DNA of 64,000 nucleotides, from positions 186,001 to 250,000 of the forward strand of contig NZ_QJHB01000004.1 of the NCBI RefSeq assembly GCF_003260275.1. Reading direction: 5' to 3'. Positions 51,027 through 60,708 of the stretch are shown here, one piece after another; the first letter of the stretch is position 1; every line of letters begins with the position of its first letter. The notes beneath the pieces were generated by a model that saw nothing but the letters and a program-made list of their open reading frames with translations, had not been told where the DNA came from and searched no databases. The stretch is from Homoserinimonas sp. OAct 916. Its GTDB lineage: Bacteria > Actinomycetota > Actinomycetes > Actinomycetales > Microbacteriaceae. Made by a program: the position numbers and the translations under genes.

Positions 51027-51937
51027 TGTTGTATGCCAAGACGAATCCCACCGAGAAGCGCCGCCTGTTTCGCGAGCGCCTGGCGACCGGGGAGCTGCTG
51101 CGCTTTCCGGGGGCGTTCAACCCGCTGTCTGCCCGGATGATCGAGACGAAGGGTTTTGACGGTGTCTACATCTCCGGCGCGGTGTTGTCGGCCGACCTCG
51201 GCCTGCCCGACATCGGGCTGACCACGCTCAGCGAGGTGGCCGGCCGGGCGAAGCAGATCGCCCGCATGACCGAGCTGCCCGCGATCGTCGATGCCGACAC
51301 CGGCTTCGGCGAGCCGATGAACGTCGCCCGCACCATCCAGGAGATGGAGGACGCCGGGCTCGCCGGCCTGCACATCGAAGACCAGGTGAACCCAAAGCGT
51401 TGCGGGCACCTCGACGGCAAGCAGGTAGTGGATGAGGACACCGCGCTCAAGCGCATCCGTGCCGCCGTCGACGCTCGCCGGGACGAGAACTTCCTCATCA
51501 TGGCGCGCACCGACATCCGCGCCACGGCGCCAGGGGACGGCGGCCTGCGGCTGGCGACCGAACGCGCCAAGAAACTGGTCGACGCCGGGGCCGACGCCAT
51601 CTTTCCCGAGGCCATGGGCACCCTGGCCGAGTTCGAGGCGGTGCGCGCCGCCGTCGACGTGCCGATCCTGGCGAACATGACCGAGTTCGGCAAGAGTGAC
51701 CTGTTCACGGTCGACCAGCTCGCTGGAATCGGCATCAACCTGGTGATCTGGCCGGTCTCGCTGCTGCGCCTCGCCATGGGGTCGGCCGAACGCGGCCTGG
51801 ACACGCTCAACGAGCACGGCACCCTGGAGCCGATCCTCGGCCAGATGCAGCACCGCGCAGACCTCTACACCTCACTGGACTACGAGGGCTACAACCGGTT
51901 CGACACCAACGTGTTCAACTTCCAGGTGGAACGCTGA
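51026..51937 (+). CDS. prpB: Methylisocitrate lyase (303 aa)
   Basis: Isocitrate-lyase-superfamily TIM barrel: PGAFNPLSARMIETKGFDG, IVDADTGFGEP (metal site), HIEDQVNPKRCGHLDGK with the catalytic KRCGH loop, and FPEAMGTLAEF. It cleaves 2-methylisocitrate to pyruvate and succinate. Start at ATG 51026 is dictated by the overlap with prpD and the family N-terminus; the longer frame upstream is antisense-free but lies in prpD's coding region. Confidence 0.94.
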   Translation: MLYAKTNPTEKRRLFRERLATGELLRFPGAFNPLSARMIETKGFDGVYISGAVLSADLGLPDIGLTTLSEVAGRAKQIARMTELPAIVDADTGFGEPMNVARTIQEMEDAGLAGLHIEDQVNPKRCGHLDGKQVVDEDTALKRIRAAVDARRDENFLIMARTDIRATAPGDGGLRLATERAKKLVDAGADAIFPEAMGTLAEFEAVRAAVDVPILANMTEFGKSDLFTVDQLAGIGINLVIWPVSLLRLAMGSAERGLDTLNEHGTLEPILGQMQHRADLYTSLDYEGYNRFDTNVFNFQVER

Positions 51938-51990
51938 GAGCAACCAACCGCCGTCATCGTCCCCGGACTGAGATTCGGTGACGGTGGCGG

Positions 51991-52013
51991 CATCACCCTC
52001 ATCCGGGGTGATG
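51991..52013. other. 8-bp stem-loop between prpB and prpC
   Basis: CATCACCC (51991-51998) and GGGTGATG (52006-52013) pair around a 7-base loop. It is followed by two imperfect CACGTCAnTGAGCC repeats (about 52018-52048). There is no T-run. It may lower transcription or stabilise mRNA between prpB and prpC. Confidence 0.4.
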
Positions 52014-52093
52014 AACCCCACGTCAGTGAGCCGCACGTCACTGAGCCCCGAAACAACAATTCCAAACCAATGAACAGGCTGCGAAGGAGCACC

Positions 52094-53206
52094 ATGACCA
52101 CCACCGACATCAAGAAGGGCCTAGCCGGAGTCGTCGTCGACCACACCGCGATCTCCAAGGTCAACCCTGACACCAACTCCCTGCTGTATCGCGGCTACCC
52201 CGTGCAGCAGTTGGCCGCGCACTGCAGTTTCGAGCAGGTTGCCTACCTCTTGTGGCACGGTGAACTACCCACCGACGACCAGTTGGCCGAGTTCCAAGCG
52301 ACCGAGCGCGGCCGACGCGCACTCGACGCCAATGTGAAAGCCACCATCGACCTGCTGCCGATGACCGCGCATCCGATGGATGTTCTGCGAACCGCGGTCA
52401 GCGCGATCGGGGCATCCGACCCCGACGCCGAAGACTCCAGTGCAGAATCGAACCTGGCCAAGGCGATAAGCCTCTACGCGAAGCTCCCGGCGATCGTCGC
52501 TTACGACCAGCGGCGTCGTCGCGGCGAAGAACTCGTACCCGCGCGTGACGACCTGGACTATTCGCAGAATTTTCTGCACATGACATTCGGTGAGATTCCG
52601 GATGCGGTCGTCGTCGATGCATTCACCGTGTCGATGATCCTGTACGCGGAGCACTCGTTCAACGCGTCGACCTTCACCACACGTGTGATCACCTCGACGC
52701 TGAGCGACCTCTACTCTGCAGTGGTCGGCGGCATCGGGGCGCTGAAGGGTCCGCTGCACGGTGGGGCGAACGAAGCGGTCATGCACGTGTTCGACGAAGT
52801 CGGCGACGCCGCCAACGCGGAGGCCTGGTTGGAGAATGCGCTGGCCGAGAAGCGCAAGATCATGGGCTTCGGGCACCGAGTGTACAAGAACGGCGACTCG
52901 CGGGTGCCCACGATGAAGGCGGCGTTGGACACCCTCGTCGACCACTACGACCGTCCCGAGGTGTTGGAGTTGTACACGGCACTCGATGAGGCGATGACCA
53001 GCCGCAAGAACATCCTGCCGAACCTCGACTACCCGTCGGGGCCCGCGTACAATCTGATCGGCTTCGACACCCCCACGTTTACGCCACTGTTCGTCGCCTC
53101 CCGCGTGGTCGGCTGGACGGCGCACATCATGGAACAATTGGCCGCGAACGCCCTGATCCGCCCATTGTCTGCGTACAACGGCGTTGACGAACGTCACCTG
53201 CCCTGA
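52094..53206 (+). CDS. prpC: 2-methylcitrate synthase / citrate synthase family (370 aa)
   Basis: Citrate-synthase fold with the catalytic set: His in LKGPLHGGANEAVM, His in IMGFGHRVYKNGDSR, and Asp in the FDTPTFTPLF region. It condenses propionyl-CoA with oxaloacetate. GAAGGAG precedes ATG 52094, so the eight-residue longer frame is not used. Its position after prpD-prpB favours methylcitrate synthase over citrate synthase. Confidence 0.92.
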   Translation: MTTTDIKKGLAGVVVDHTAISKVNPDTNSLLYRGYPVQQLAAHCSFEQVAYLLWHGELPTDDQLAEFQATERGRRALDANVKATIDLLPMTAHPMDVLRTAVSAIGASDPDAEDSSAESNLAKAISLYAKLPAIVAYDQRRRRGEELVPARDDLDYSQNFLHMTFGEIPDAVVVDAFTVSMILYAEHSFNASTFTTRVITSTLSDLYSAVVGGIGALKGPLHGGANEAVMHVFDEVGDAANAEAWLENALAEKRKIMGFGHRVYKNGDSRVPTMKAALDTLVDHYDRPEVLELYTALDEAMTSRKNILPNLDYPSGPAYNLIGFDTPTFTPLFVASRVVGWTAHIMEQLAANALIRPLSAYNGVDERHLP

Positions 53207-53209
53207 CGA

Positions 53210-53548
53210 ATGGCTGAGACCACCGCCTTCGAGGCCATCTCCACCCCATTGCGTCGGGAGATCCTGCTCACGCTGCTGCAGGCCGCCCCTGCCGGCGACG
53301 GGGGCGCCGCAGAGTTGAGCGCCTCAGAGATTGCCAGCCGAGTCGACGCCGTGCGCACCACCGTGTCCAAGCAACTTGCGGTGCTGCGACGGTCCGGCGC
53401 CGTCGCGGTGCGGCATGCGGGCACCTACAGCTACTATCGCATCGCGCCGGCCGCCCCGGAGGCGATCGTGGACTGGCTCATCCCGTTTCTCGACGCCCTT
53501 GAGACCCACGAGCTTTCACGACCGGAGACGGCAGACACCCTTGGGTGA
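53210..53548 (+). CDS. ArsR-like winged-helix regulator (112 aa)
   Basis: Small winged-helix protein: AISTPLRREILLTLLQ, LSASEIASRVDAVRTTVSKQ (recognition helix), LAVLRRSGAVAVRHAGTYSYYRIA. No cysteine metal site is visible, so it is not a classical metal sensor. It starts three bases after prpC ends and may respond to a metabolite; whether it controls the prp genes is unknown. Confidence 0.75.
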   Translation: MAETTAFEAISTPLRREILLTLLQAAPAGDGGAAELSASEIASRVDAVRTTVSKQLAVLRRSGAVAVRHAGTYSYYRIAPAAPEAIVDWLIPFLDALETHELSRPETADTLG

Positions 53549-53595
53549 GCGAGGGCCCGAGGCGTCGAGACGATCGCTGAGCGACCGCTTGACCG

Positions 53596-54690
53596 TCACG
53601 CCTTCGCTACAGCTTCTTTCAACGCGCCAAGAATGAGCGTTACGGAGGCGGGGTTGGCGTTCGGCCCCATCAGGCCGATCCGCCACACGGTCGACGCGAA
53701 CTGACCCACGCCGGCACCGATCTCGATCTGGAACCTCTCCAGCAGGTAGCGCCTGACCTTCGCGGAATCCACGCCGTCGGGTACGACGACACTCGTCAGC
53801 TGTGGCAGTCGGTGGCCCTCAGCGGCGAACAGGTCGAGACCCATCTCCTCGATGCCGTTCTGCAACGCGGTGCCCGCGGCCCAGTGTCTGGCCCACACGT
53901 TCTCGAGCCCCTCGGCCAGCACCCGCTCGAGACCGGCCTCAAGGCTTGCGACCATCGCGACCGGTGCGGTGTGGTGGTAGGTGCGTCCCGACGCCTTGGT
54001 GCCCGCATAGCCTCCGAGCATCCCCAGGTCGAGGTACCACGACTGCGGCTTCTCGATGCGGCGCTCGAACGCGGCATCCGAGATCGTGAAAGGCGCCAGA
54101 CCCGGGGCCACACCGATGCATTTCTGGGTGCCGGCGTAGCCCACGTCGATACCCCAGTCGTCGGCGGCCAGTTCGGTCCCGGCGATGGAGGTGACCGCAT
54201 CTGCGATCAGGATCGCATCGCCCTTCAGTTCGCCCAGCGCGCTGATGTCCGACAGCGAACCGGTTGAGGTCTCGGCGTGTACGGCAGCGATCACCTTCGG
54301 GGCAGGATGCGCCGCGGCGACCCGTTCGGCATCCACCGGTTGCCCCCACTCGTGGTCGACACGCACCACCTCGGCGCCGCACCGGGCGGCGACATCACAC
54401 ATGCGCTCACCGAACAGACCGTTGACCGCGATCACCGCGACATCACCCGGCCCGACGGTGTTGACGAACGCCGCCTCCATGCCCGCCGATCCGGTCCCGC
54501 TCAGCGGCAGGGTGCGCTGGTTCGTGGTGCCCCAGACGGTGCGCAGCATCTCGCAGGTGTTGTCGAGGCGCTCAATGAACGCCGGATCGAGGTGCCCGAG
54601 CAACGGAAACCCCAGGGCAACCGTCGCCTCCGGGTATGCGTTGGTCGGTCCGGGACCGAAAAGATGGCGTTCGGGCATGATCTGCGGCAC
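53596..54690 (-). CDS. Class V aminotransferase, alanine/serine-glyoxylate type (364 aa)
   Basis: PLP enzyme of the AGXT/PucG group: HLFGPGPTNAYPEATVALG, PLSGTGSAGMEAAFVN, HAETSTGSL, ADAVTSIAGTELAADDWGID, and the Schiff-base Lys in YAGTQKCIGV. It transfers amino groups between alanine, serine or a ureidoglycine-type donor and glyoxylate. GTG 54690 with GAGGAG six bases upstream is the likely start. It converges on the ArsR gene. Confidence 0.85.
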   Translation of the reverse strand: MPQIMPERHLFGPGPTNAYPEATVALGFPLLGHLDPAFIERLDNTCEMLRTVWGTTNQRTLPLSGTGSAGMEAAFVNTVGPGDVAVIAVNGLFGERMCDVAARCGAEVVRVDHEWGQPVDAERVAAAHPAPKVIAAVHAETSTGSLSDISALGELKGDAILIADAVTSIAGTELAADDWGIDVGYAGTQKCIGVAPGLAPFTISDAAFERRIEKPQSWYLDLGMLGGYAGTKASGRTYHHTAPVAMVASLEAGLERVLAEGLENVWARHWAAGTALQNGIEEMGLDLFAAEGHRLPQLTSVVVPDGVDSAKVRRYLLERFQIEIGAGVGQFASTVWRIGLMGPNANPASVTLILGALKEAVAKA

Positions 54691-54769
54691 GATTGTCTCC
54701 TCGCTGAAGTGGTCACTCTCCCCTCTCACCCTACAGAAGAGGTGAAGGTGAGGTGCTGTCCTCAGCCAG

Positions 54770-55432
54770 TTACAGGCTGCTCACGAAGTCGCTGTCAAGC
54801 AGCACGGTGCCGCGCGGCGTTCTAAGCTCCAGCTCGAAACCGGACTCCCCCACCGCCACTTCGAGGTCGGCGCCGATCGCCGTCAACACGGGGTGCACCG
54901 AGTCTGGGCTCGGGTGCAACGCGCGGAATGCGAGCAGGTCGACCTGTGGCACCGTCATCGTCGCCGGGTGGCTGAACGAGCCAGACCAGTCGATCAGAAA
55001 GGGCACTACCCCGGAATCATCTGCGTACGGGGTTGTCAGGGTCCAGCTGAGCAGACTTCCATCGGGCAGCCGCCTCGACATGGTCTTCTGCTCACCGCAG
55101 TCGAAGCCGGCCTCCTTGGCCGTCTCGATGACCGCACTGATCCGTTCAGTGCGCAACGCCCAGGTGGCGATCCGGGTCGAGGTGAGGCCGCCGATCTTGA
55201 ACGGGATGCGGTAATCAGCAACCGTCTCGTCCGGGTTGCGTCCGATGATCTCGAGATAGCTCGTGTCGGTGAAACGAACCAGGTAGTTGCGAGACCCGAG
55301 CCCTGCATGGTCACCGCCCAATATCGGCTCCACACCGGTGAGCTCTGCGAAGCGCCGAACCGTTTCAACAAGGTGCGGTGTCGCCAGCACGATGTGATCG
55401 AGACGGGTTGGAACCGCGGCAGTCGCATTCAT
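54770..55432 (-). CDS. VOC/glyoxalase-like protein (220 aa)
   Basis: Glyoxalase_3-like domain: RLDHIVLATPHLVETVRRFA, GVEPILGGDHAGLGSRNYLV, YLEIIGRNPD, and a C-terminal half with HPVLTAIGADLEV. AAGGAG precedes ATG 55432. It is isolated between the aminotransferase and LysR genes. Function unknown. Confidence 0.7.
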   Translation of the reverse strand: MNATAAVPTRLDHIVLATPHLVETVRRFAELTGVEPILGGDHAGLGSRNYLVRFTDTSYLEIIGRNPDETVADYRIPFKIGGLTSTRIATWALRTERISAVIETAKEAGFDCGEQKTMSRRLPDGSLLSWTLTTPYADDSGVVPFLIDWSGSFSHPATMTVPQVDLLAFRALHPSPDSVHPVLTAIGADLEVAVGESGFELELRTPRGTVLLDSDFVSSL

Positions 55433-55571
55433 CGCAGCACGGCTCCTTATCTCGACCGGATGCGCCCCTTCCTCCAGCGGGCGCTTGGGGCAGGGTGCTA
55501 CCCGCCCCAAGTCTAGGCGGGGCGTCTCGCGGGCGGCCGAGAGTGTAGCGATACGGCGCGTCGCCCCCCGC

Positions 55572-56429
55572 CTACCGCCTCGCCAGCAACGGCCTCCCCA
55601 CGATCGCCTGGGTGAGCGCAGCGACCGGGTCGGGCGCAGCCAGCGGGTTCGACAGCAGGGTGAAGTCGACCGCACCGAGTTCGGGCAGCGCGAACCGCTG
55701 GCTCACCCGCATCAGGTCTCCCGGGATCAGGGTCTGCGGAAAGATCGCGACCCCCAACCCGGCCCGCACCGCAGCCAACACACCACTCACCTCACGCGTG
55801 TTGCAAGTGATGCGCCAGGTGCGCCCTGCCTCCTCCAGGGCGGCGATCGACATCTGCCGGCTGATCGAAGGCCCCTGGTAGGTGATCAGCGGCACCGGTT
55901 GCTCTGGGTCGATGACGGTTTGCTCCTGACCGATCCAGACCATGGAATCACGGGACACCCTGGTGCCTTCGGTGGGGGCGTCTGGCGACTGTTTGATGAA
56001 GATAAGGTCGAGTTGCCCGGCCTTGAGCCGACGGTACAGCGGTGCGCTCTGGCCCACGGTGAGCTCCAGGTTCACCTCGGGGTTCAACTGGCGGAAATGC
56101 CGCAGGATTCGCGGAAGCTCTGTGATCGCCAGGTCGTCTGCGGTACCGAACCGCAACCGGCCCCGCATGGCGCTGCCGGTGAAATAGCTCGACGCCGCGG
56201 TGTGCGCTGCGAGGATGGTGCGCGCGAACCCGGCCATGGCGTCCCCGTTGTCGGTCAGATGAACGTCACGGGTGTCGCGCGAGACCAGTTGGCGGCCCGC
56301 CGCCTTCTCCAGCTTGCGCACGTGCTGGCTCACCGTCGGCTGGCTGAGCCCGAGCCTTGTCGCCGCGCCCGTGAAACTGCGCGTCTCGGCCACGGCAAGA
56401 AAAGTGGCGAGCAGGACGGGATCGTACAT
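55572..56429 (-). CDS. LysR-family transcriptional regulator (285 aa)
   Basis: N-terminal winged helix LATFLAVAETRSFTGAATRL, SQPTVSQHVRKLE, then the periplasmic-binding-like effector domain (RLRFGTADDLAITELPRIL, SGVLAAVRAGLGVAIFP). ATG 56429 (MYDPVLLATF) fits the family start. Divergent from the MFS gene at 56539, which it most likely controls; the 110-base spacer would hold the operator. Confidence 0.88.
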   Translation of the reverse strand: MYDPVLLATFLAVAETRSFTGAATRLGLSQPTVSQHVRKLEKAAGRQLVSRDTRDVHLTDNGDAMAGFARTILAAHTAASSYFTGSAMRGRLRFGTADDLAITELPRILRHFRQLNPEVNLELTVGQSAPLYRRLKAGQLDLIFIKQSPDAPTEGTRVSRDSMVWIGQEQTVIDPEQPVPLITYQGPSISRQMSIAALEEAGRTWRITCNTREVSGVLAAVRAGLGVAIFPQTLIPGDLMRVSQRFALPELGAVDFTLLSNPLAAPDPVAALTQAIVGRPLLARR

Positions 56430-56538
56430 GTCGGCCCCAATCGTGAATACGGCATCAGTTGAAAACCATGGCACTCATTACAAACACGGGTCTCATTCGA
56501 AAACGCAATGGTAGATATAGCCTCAATTTAGTACAGGA

Positions 56539-57942
56539 ATGGTGGTGTCGCCGGTAATCTCTATGACTACGCCCTCGATATTCTGCAGGACTCTTGTGAC
56601 CTCCGCTCCCCACACCGCCTTTCCACCCACCGCCCCGATGCCCATTGCGGCAACCCCACCGCGCTGGCGCGACACTCTGGCATCCCTGAAAGTGCCAAAC
56701 TTCCGCCTCTTCACCCTGTCCAACGTGATCGCGATGTCGGCCATCTGGATGCAGCGCATCGCCCAGGACTGGCTTGTGCTCGAACTCACCGGCAGCGTCG
56801 TTGCGGTGGGCATCACGGTGGCCATGCAGTTCTCCCCGATGCTCGTGTTCGGCCTGTTCGGTGGCGTGATCGTCGACCGCCGCTCGAAGCGGATGCTGTT
56901 GATGATCACGCAATCGATCATCGGGACGTTGAGCCTCCTGCTGGCCGTGCTGGCGCTGAGCGGCGCCGTTCAGGTGTGGCACGTCTACCTCATCGCCCTC
57001 GTCGTAGGATTTGTCAGCATCATCGACAACCCTGCCCGCCAGGTGTTCGTGAACGAGATCGTGGGACCGAGGCACCTGCGCAACGCAATCAGCGTGAACT
57101 CGTCGGTCTTCCAGCTCGGCGGCCTGATCGGGCCGGCCGTCGCCGGTATCCTGCTGGTGGCCGTCGGGGCCGGTTGGGCGTTCGCCATCAACGCGGCCGC
57201 CTGCCTGATCACCGTCTTCACGCTCTCACAGTTGCGCACCTCGGCGCTGATTCGCACGCCCCCCATGCCCCGGTCGAAGGGACAACTGCGGCAGGGCATC
57301 CGTTATGCCGCCGGCAAGCCGACGATTCTTTTCCCGTTGATCATGCTGGCCTTCCTGGCGGTGTTCGCGTTGAACATGCCGGTGATGCTCGCCGCATACG
57401 CGGCCGACGTGTTCAACCTCGGCGCCGGCGGCTACGGCCTGTTCAACAGCCTGGTCGCCACCGGGGCGCTGGTGGGCGCGCTGGCGTCGACGCGCACCGC
57501 TGGCGTGCGGCTTCGGAGCGTCATCGCCGCCGGCGGTCTCTGGGGAGTACTGCAGGCGACGGCGGGGCTTATGCCGAATGTGGTGGCCTTCAGCGCCGTG
57601 CTGGTGCTCTCCGGCTTCGCCACGCTGCTCTTCTTCACCGCAGCCAACTCGTTGATCCAACTCACCTCGAACCTGGGCATCCGCGGCCGCGTGATGAGCC
57701 TCTACGTGCTCATCATGATGGGCGGCCAAGCCCTGGGCGGACCCCTGATGGGCGTGATCGTCGAACACTTCGGAGCGCACTTCGGGATGATTGTTTCCGG
57801 GCTGGTCCCCGCCGTCGCCGCCGGCATGCTCGGCGTACTCCTGGCCCGGCGGGGCGGTTTGACGCTGCACTGGAGCAGACATCATCCCCTTCAGCTGGTC
57901 GTGCCGCGCCCCAGCGAAAATTCTCCTTCCCCTTTCGAGTGA
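56539..57942 (+). CDS. MFS transporter, EntS/MFS_3 type (467 aa)
   Basis: Twelve-helix exporter with FRLFTLSNVIAMSAIWMQRI, FGLFGGVIVDRRSKRMLLM (loop 2-3), IDNPARQVFVNEIVGPRHL and RGRVMSLYVLIMMGGQALGG, typical of enterobactin-exporter-like MFS_3 proteins. Start is uncertain: ATG 56539, 56563 or 56638 are all possible, with no clear ribosome site at the first. Substrate unknown; the divergent LysR gene suggests induction by an effector. Confidence 0.8.
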   Translation: MVVSPVISMTTPSIFCRTLVTSAPHTAFPPTAPMPIAATPPRWRDTLASLKVPNFRLFTLSNVIAMSAIWMQRIAQDWLVLELTGSVVAVGITVAMQFSPMLVFGLFGGVIVDRRSKRMLLMITQSIIGTLSLLLAVLALSGAVQVWHVYLIALVVGFVSIIDNPARQVFVNEIVGPRHLRNAISVNSSVFQLGGLIGPAVAGILLVAVGAGWAFAINAAACLITVFTLSQLRTSALIRTPPMPRSKGQLRQGIRYAAGKPTILFPLIMLAFLAVFALNMPVMLAAYAADVFNLGAGGYGLFNSLVATGALVGALASTRTAGVRLRSVIAAGGLWGVLQATAGLMPNVVAFSAVLVLSGFATLLFFTAANSLIQLTSNLGIRGRVMSLYVLIMMGGQALGGPLMGVIVEHFGAHFGMIVSGLVPAVAAGMLGVLLARRGGLTLHWSRHHPLQLVVPRPSENSPSPFE

Positions 57943-57965
57943 ACCCACGGCAAAGGAGTCTTGGC

Positions 57966-58916
57966 ATGCTTCAACAACGGCAACTCGGCGATCTCACCGT
58001 CTCCGAGATCGGACTCGGATGTGTGGGAATGTCCGCAGAGTACGGAGCCGCGCACGAGAGGAATGAGAGCGCCTCGTTGAACACCCTGGAGCGTGCGTTC
58101 GAGCGTGGAATCACGTTCTACGACACGGCCGACTGTTATGGCCCATTCACCAATGAAGTTCTCCTTTCGAAATTCTTAGGCGACAAACGAGAAGACGTCG
58201 TCATCTCCACCAAGGCAGGACTGGTGCGTGAAACGGGAACGGACACGTACGTGATCAACGCCCGACCCGAGCACCTGAAGACGGCATGCACAGAATCGCT
58301 CCAGCGTCTGAACATCGAGGTGGTCGATATCTACTTCCTCCACCGGGTGGATCCTTGCGTACCGATTGAAGACAGTTGGGGCGCGCTCCTGGAGCTTCAG
58401 CAAGAAGGCCACGTGAAGCATCTGGGCATCTGTGAAGCCACTCGCGAGCAACTGGATGTGGTTCACCGAATGGGCGCAGTGACCGCCGTACAATCTGAGT
58501 TCTCCCTGTGGACACGCGACGCTGAAGAAGAGATCATTCCCTGGTGCGAGGCCAACGGGGCAGGTTTTGTGCCGTTTGCGCCATTGGGTCGCGGCTTCTT
58601 GACCGGAACCATCGCATCAGCAGATTTCGACGATGACGATATCCGCTCCACCAACCCGCGGTTTGCCCGAGAAGCCATTGCCGCGAATCAAGCAATCGTG
58701 GAGGGGATCAGAACAGTGGCGACGAACCACGGCGCCACACCCGCGCAGATCGCGATCGCGTGGATCCTGGCACAGGGCGAATCGATCGTCCCGATTCCCG
58801 GCACCAAGCAAGTCGCGTATATGGAGGAGAACGTGGGTGCGGCAACCATCGATCTCACACAAACCGATCTGGCACTACTGGAAGCGCTGCCTCCCACCGT
58901 CGGATCCCGATACTGA
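57966..58916 (+). CDS. Aldo/keto reductase (316 aa)
   Basis: AKR TIM barrel, AKR13-like: LGLGC-type GLGCVGMSAEYG, the catalytic tetrad Asp53, Tyr58 (DTADCYGP), Lys83 (STKAG), His126 (FLHRVDP), and the NADPH-site segment PIPGTKQVAYMEEN. AAAGGAG precedes ATG 57966. It reduces aldehydes or ketones with NADPH. It follows the MFS gene by 23 bases and may be cotranscribed. Confidence 0.92.
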   Translation: MLQQRQLGDLTVSEIGLGCVGMSAEYGAAHERNESASLNTLERAFERGITFYDTADCYGPFTNEVLLSKFLGDKREDVVISTKAGLVRETGTDTYVINARPEHLKTACTESLQRLNIEVVDIYFLHRVDPCVPIEDSWGALLELQQEGHVKHLGICEATREQLDVVHRMGAVTAVQSEFSLWTRDAEEEIIPWCEANGAGFVPFAPLGRGFLTGTIASADFDDDDIRSTNPRFAREAIAANQAIVEGIRTVATNHGATPAQIAIAWILAQGESIVPIPGTKQVAYMEENVGAATIDLTQTDLALLEALPPTVGSRY

Positions 58917-59150
58917 GCGGTTTCGCCGTGCGCGGGCCCGTTGACTTCGAGCACGCACCGGCGACGATGCGGCCGACGCAAGCCCGCCTTCACGCTCCGC
59001 GTAATACTAGGGTGGGGGCACAATGGACCACACGTGTGATTCGAACGCCATCGCCGGGGCAGCCCTGTGGCATTCGCCCAGGTTGCCAGAATCAACCCGA
59101 CCCTTGACCCAGGCTCCACGGATGTCGATGACTCGTAGGCCGAAGACTCC

Positions 59151-60623
59151 GTGAACCCCCTGCTCACCCTTGCCGCCTCCGCACCGCTCCTGATCGTCTG
59201 CGGATTGCTGGCCGCTCGGGTCAAGGCCACACCGGCAGCACTCATCGCGATCATCGTGGCGATCGCCGTCTCACTCGCGTGGTTCCCGATCGATGGGGCA
59301 ACCGCACTCGACACCGCCGGAACACTCGGCCCGCTCGTGCTCGAGGTGGTATTGATCATCCTGGGTGGAGTTCTTCTCGCCGAGATACTCACCGCGTCCG
59401 GGGCGCAATCGACGATCGCACAATGGCTGACCAGCGCGTGCCGGGGTCGTGGCCGCGTCGTACTGCTGATCTCGCTCGGTGTGACACCGTTCGCCGAATC
59501 GGTCACCGGCTTCGGTCTCGGAGTGATCGTGGCCATCCCGCTACTCATCCACATCGGATTGAGCCGCACGAAGGCGGCTGTGGTGGCCCTGCTCGGACTG
59601 GTGCTCGTGCCGTGGGGGGCGCTCGCTCCCGGCACTCTCATCGCGGCCCGGCTCGGAGGCGTCGACTTCGTGGGTGTCGGGGTCTGGGGTGCCGTGTTCA
59701 CCCTCCCGGTGCTGTTGATCACCACTCCGGTGGTTCTTGTGATCGCCGTCGGGCGCGTGCAGGCCCGGCGATCCATCGTCGATGCCGTCATCGCCATCGG
59801 GGTGCTGTGGTCTTCCCTCATCGCCGCGAACCTTCTGCTCGGCCCGCCGCTCGCGGGTGCCACCGCATCACTGGTAACAATTCTGGCCATTCTGCTGGTC
59901 GCCCGAATCGTGGAACGCAACCGGCTCCATGCGGACCGTACTCTTGGGCGTGCCCTGCTGCCGTACGGGGTGCTGGTTCTCGGTCTGCTCACCACCTCAG
60001 TGCTGGATCGGATGCTTCCCCTCGGCATGACGGGGCGCATCCTGGCCAGCCCCGCCCTGTGGCTGTTCGTGACCGCTGCGCTCGCTCTCAGGCTGCTGCG
60101 ACTCATGCCAGACCTCGTGCCCACCCTCGTGCGCAGCAGCGCCAGGCGCGGCATTCCGGTTGCGCTCACCACCGGGCTCTTCCTCGTGCTCGGTGGCCTG
60201 ATGGCAGCGAGCGGCACCAGCCTGTACCTGGCCCAGGCCGCGTCGCAGCTGGGCCCCGCCTACTTGTTGTTCATCCCCCTCATCGGCGCCATCGGCGGCT
60301 ATGTCACCGGATCCAATTCCGGCTCGGCCGCCATGTTCTCGGCGAGCACCGCCCAGGCGGCGATCACCATTGGCGCAGACCCCCTCACCGCGGTGGCCGC
60401 CCAGAACGTGGCCGCATCGGCGGCCACCATGGCATCCCCTCCGCGCGTGGCGCTCGCGATGAGTGTGGCGGCCGCAACCGCCGACGCGGAGCCGGCCGCA
60501 GTGATCGGGCATGACGCTTTGGAGTCAGAAGGGCCGCTGCGCTCAGCACCGGTGACCCAGGTCACCCTGCTGGTGGCCACCTCGATCGCGGTGACCCTCG
60601 GCCTGTGGTTGCTGGTTCTCTAA
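59151..60623 (+). CDS. L-lactate permease (LctP) family transporter (490 aa)
   Basis: About 12-14 membrane helices with the LctP hallmarks GVTPFAESVTGFGLG, WGALAPGTLIAARLGG and YVTGSNSGSAAMFSAST. The family imports lactate or glycolate with protons. GTG 59151 is the likely start. The 234-base region before it (58917-59150) has no gene; TAATACTAG at about 59010 could be a -10. Confidence 0.85.
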   Translation: MNPLLTLAASAPLLIVCGLLAARVKATPAALIAIIVAIAVSLAWFPIDGATALDTAGTLGPLVLEVVLIILGGVLLAEILTASGAQSTIAQWLTSACRGRGRVVLLISLGVTPFAESVTGFGLGVIVAIPLLIHIGLSRTKAAVVALLGLVLVPWGALAPGTLIAARLGGVDFVGVGVWGAVFTLPVLLITTPVVLVIAVGRVQARRSIVDAVIAIGVLWSSLIAANLLLGPPLAGATASLVTILAILLVARIVERNRLHADRTLGRALLPYGVLVLGLLTTSVLDRMLPLGMTGRILASPALWLFVTAALALRLLRLMPDLVPTLVRSSARRGIPVALTTGLFLVLGGLMAASGTSLYLAQAASQLGPAYLLFIPLIGAIGGYVTGSNSGSAAMFSASTAQAAITIGADPLTAVAAQNVAASAATMASPPRVALAMSVAAATADAEPAAVIGHDALESEGPLRSAPVTQVTLLVATSIAVTLGLWLLVL

Positions 60624-60708
60624 GCGGCCCGCGCGCCCCAGCCCCGGCGACACGGACCGCGGAACCACTGCCGCGCCGGACCGGACCGGACCGAACTAGG
60701 ATTCATCT

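Noticed and set aside
56976-57960. Plus-strand extension of the aldo/keto reductase frame by more than 300 codons
   Set aside because: This part is an Arg/Pro-rich shadow of the MFS gene; the reductase has a clear AAAGGAG-ATG start at 57966.
58688-60217. A 509-codon minus-strand frame
   Set aside because: It is antisense to the aldo/keto reductase and lactate permease genes and has a low-complexity Ser/Thr/Arg composition.
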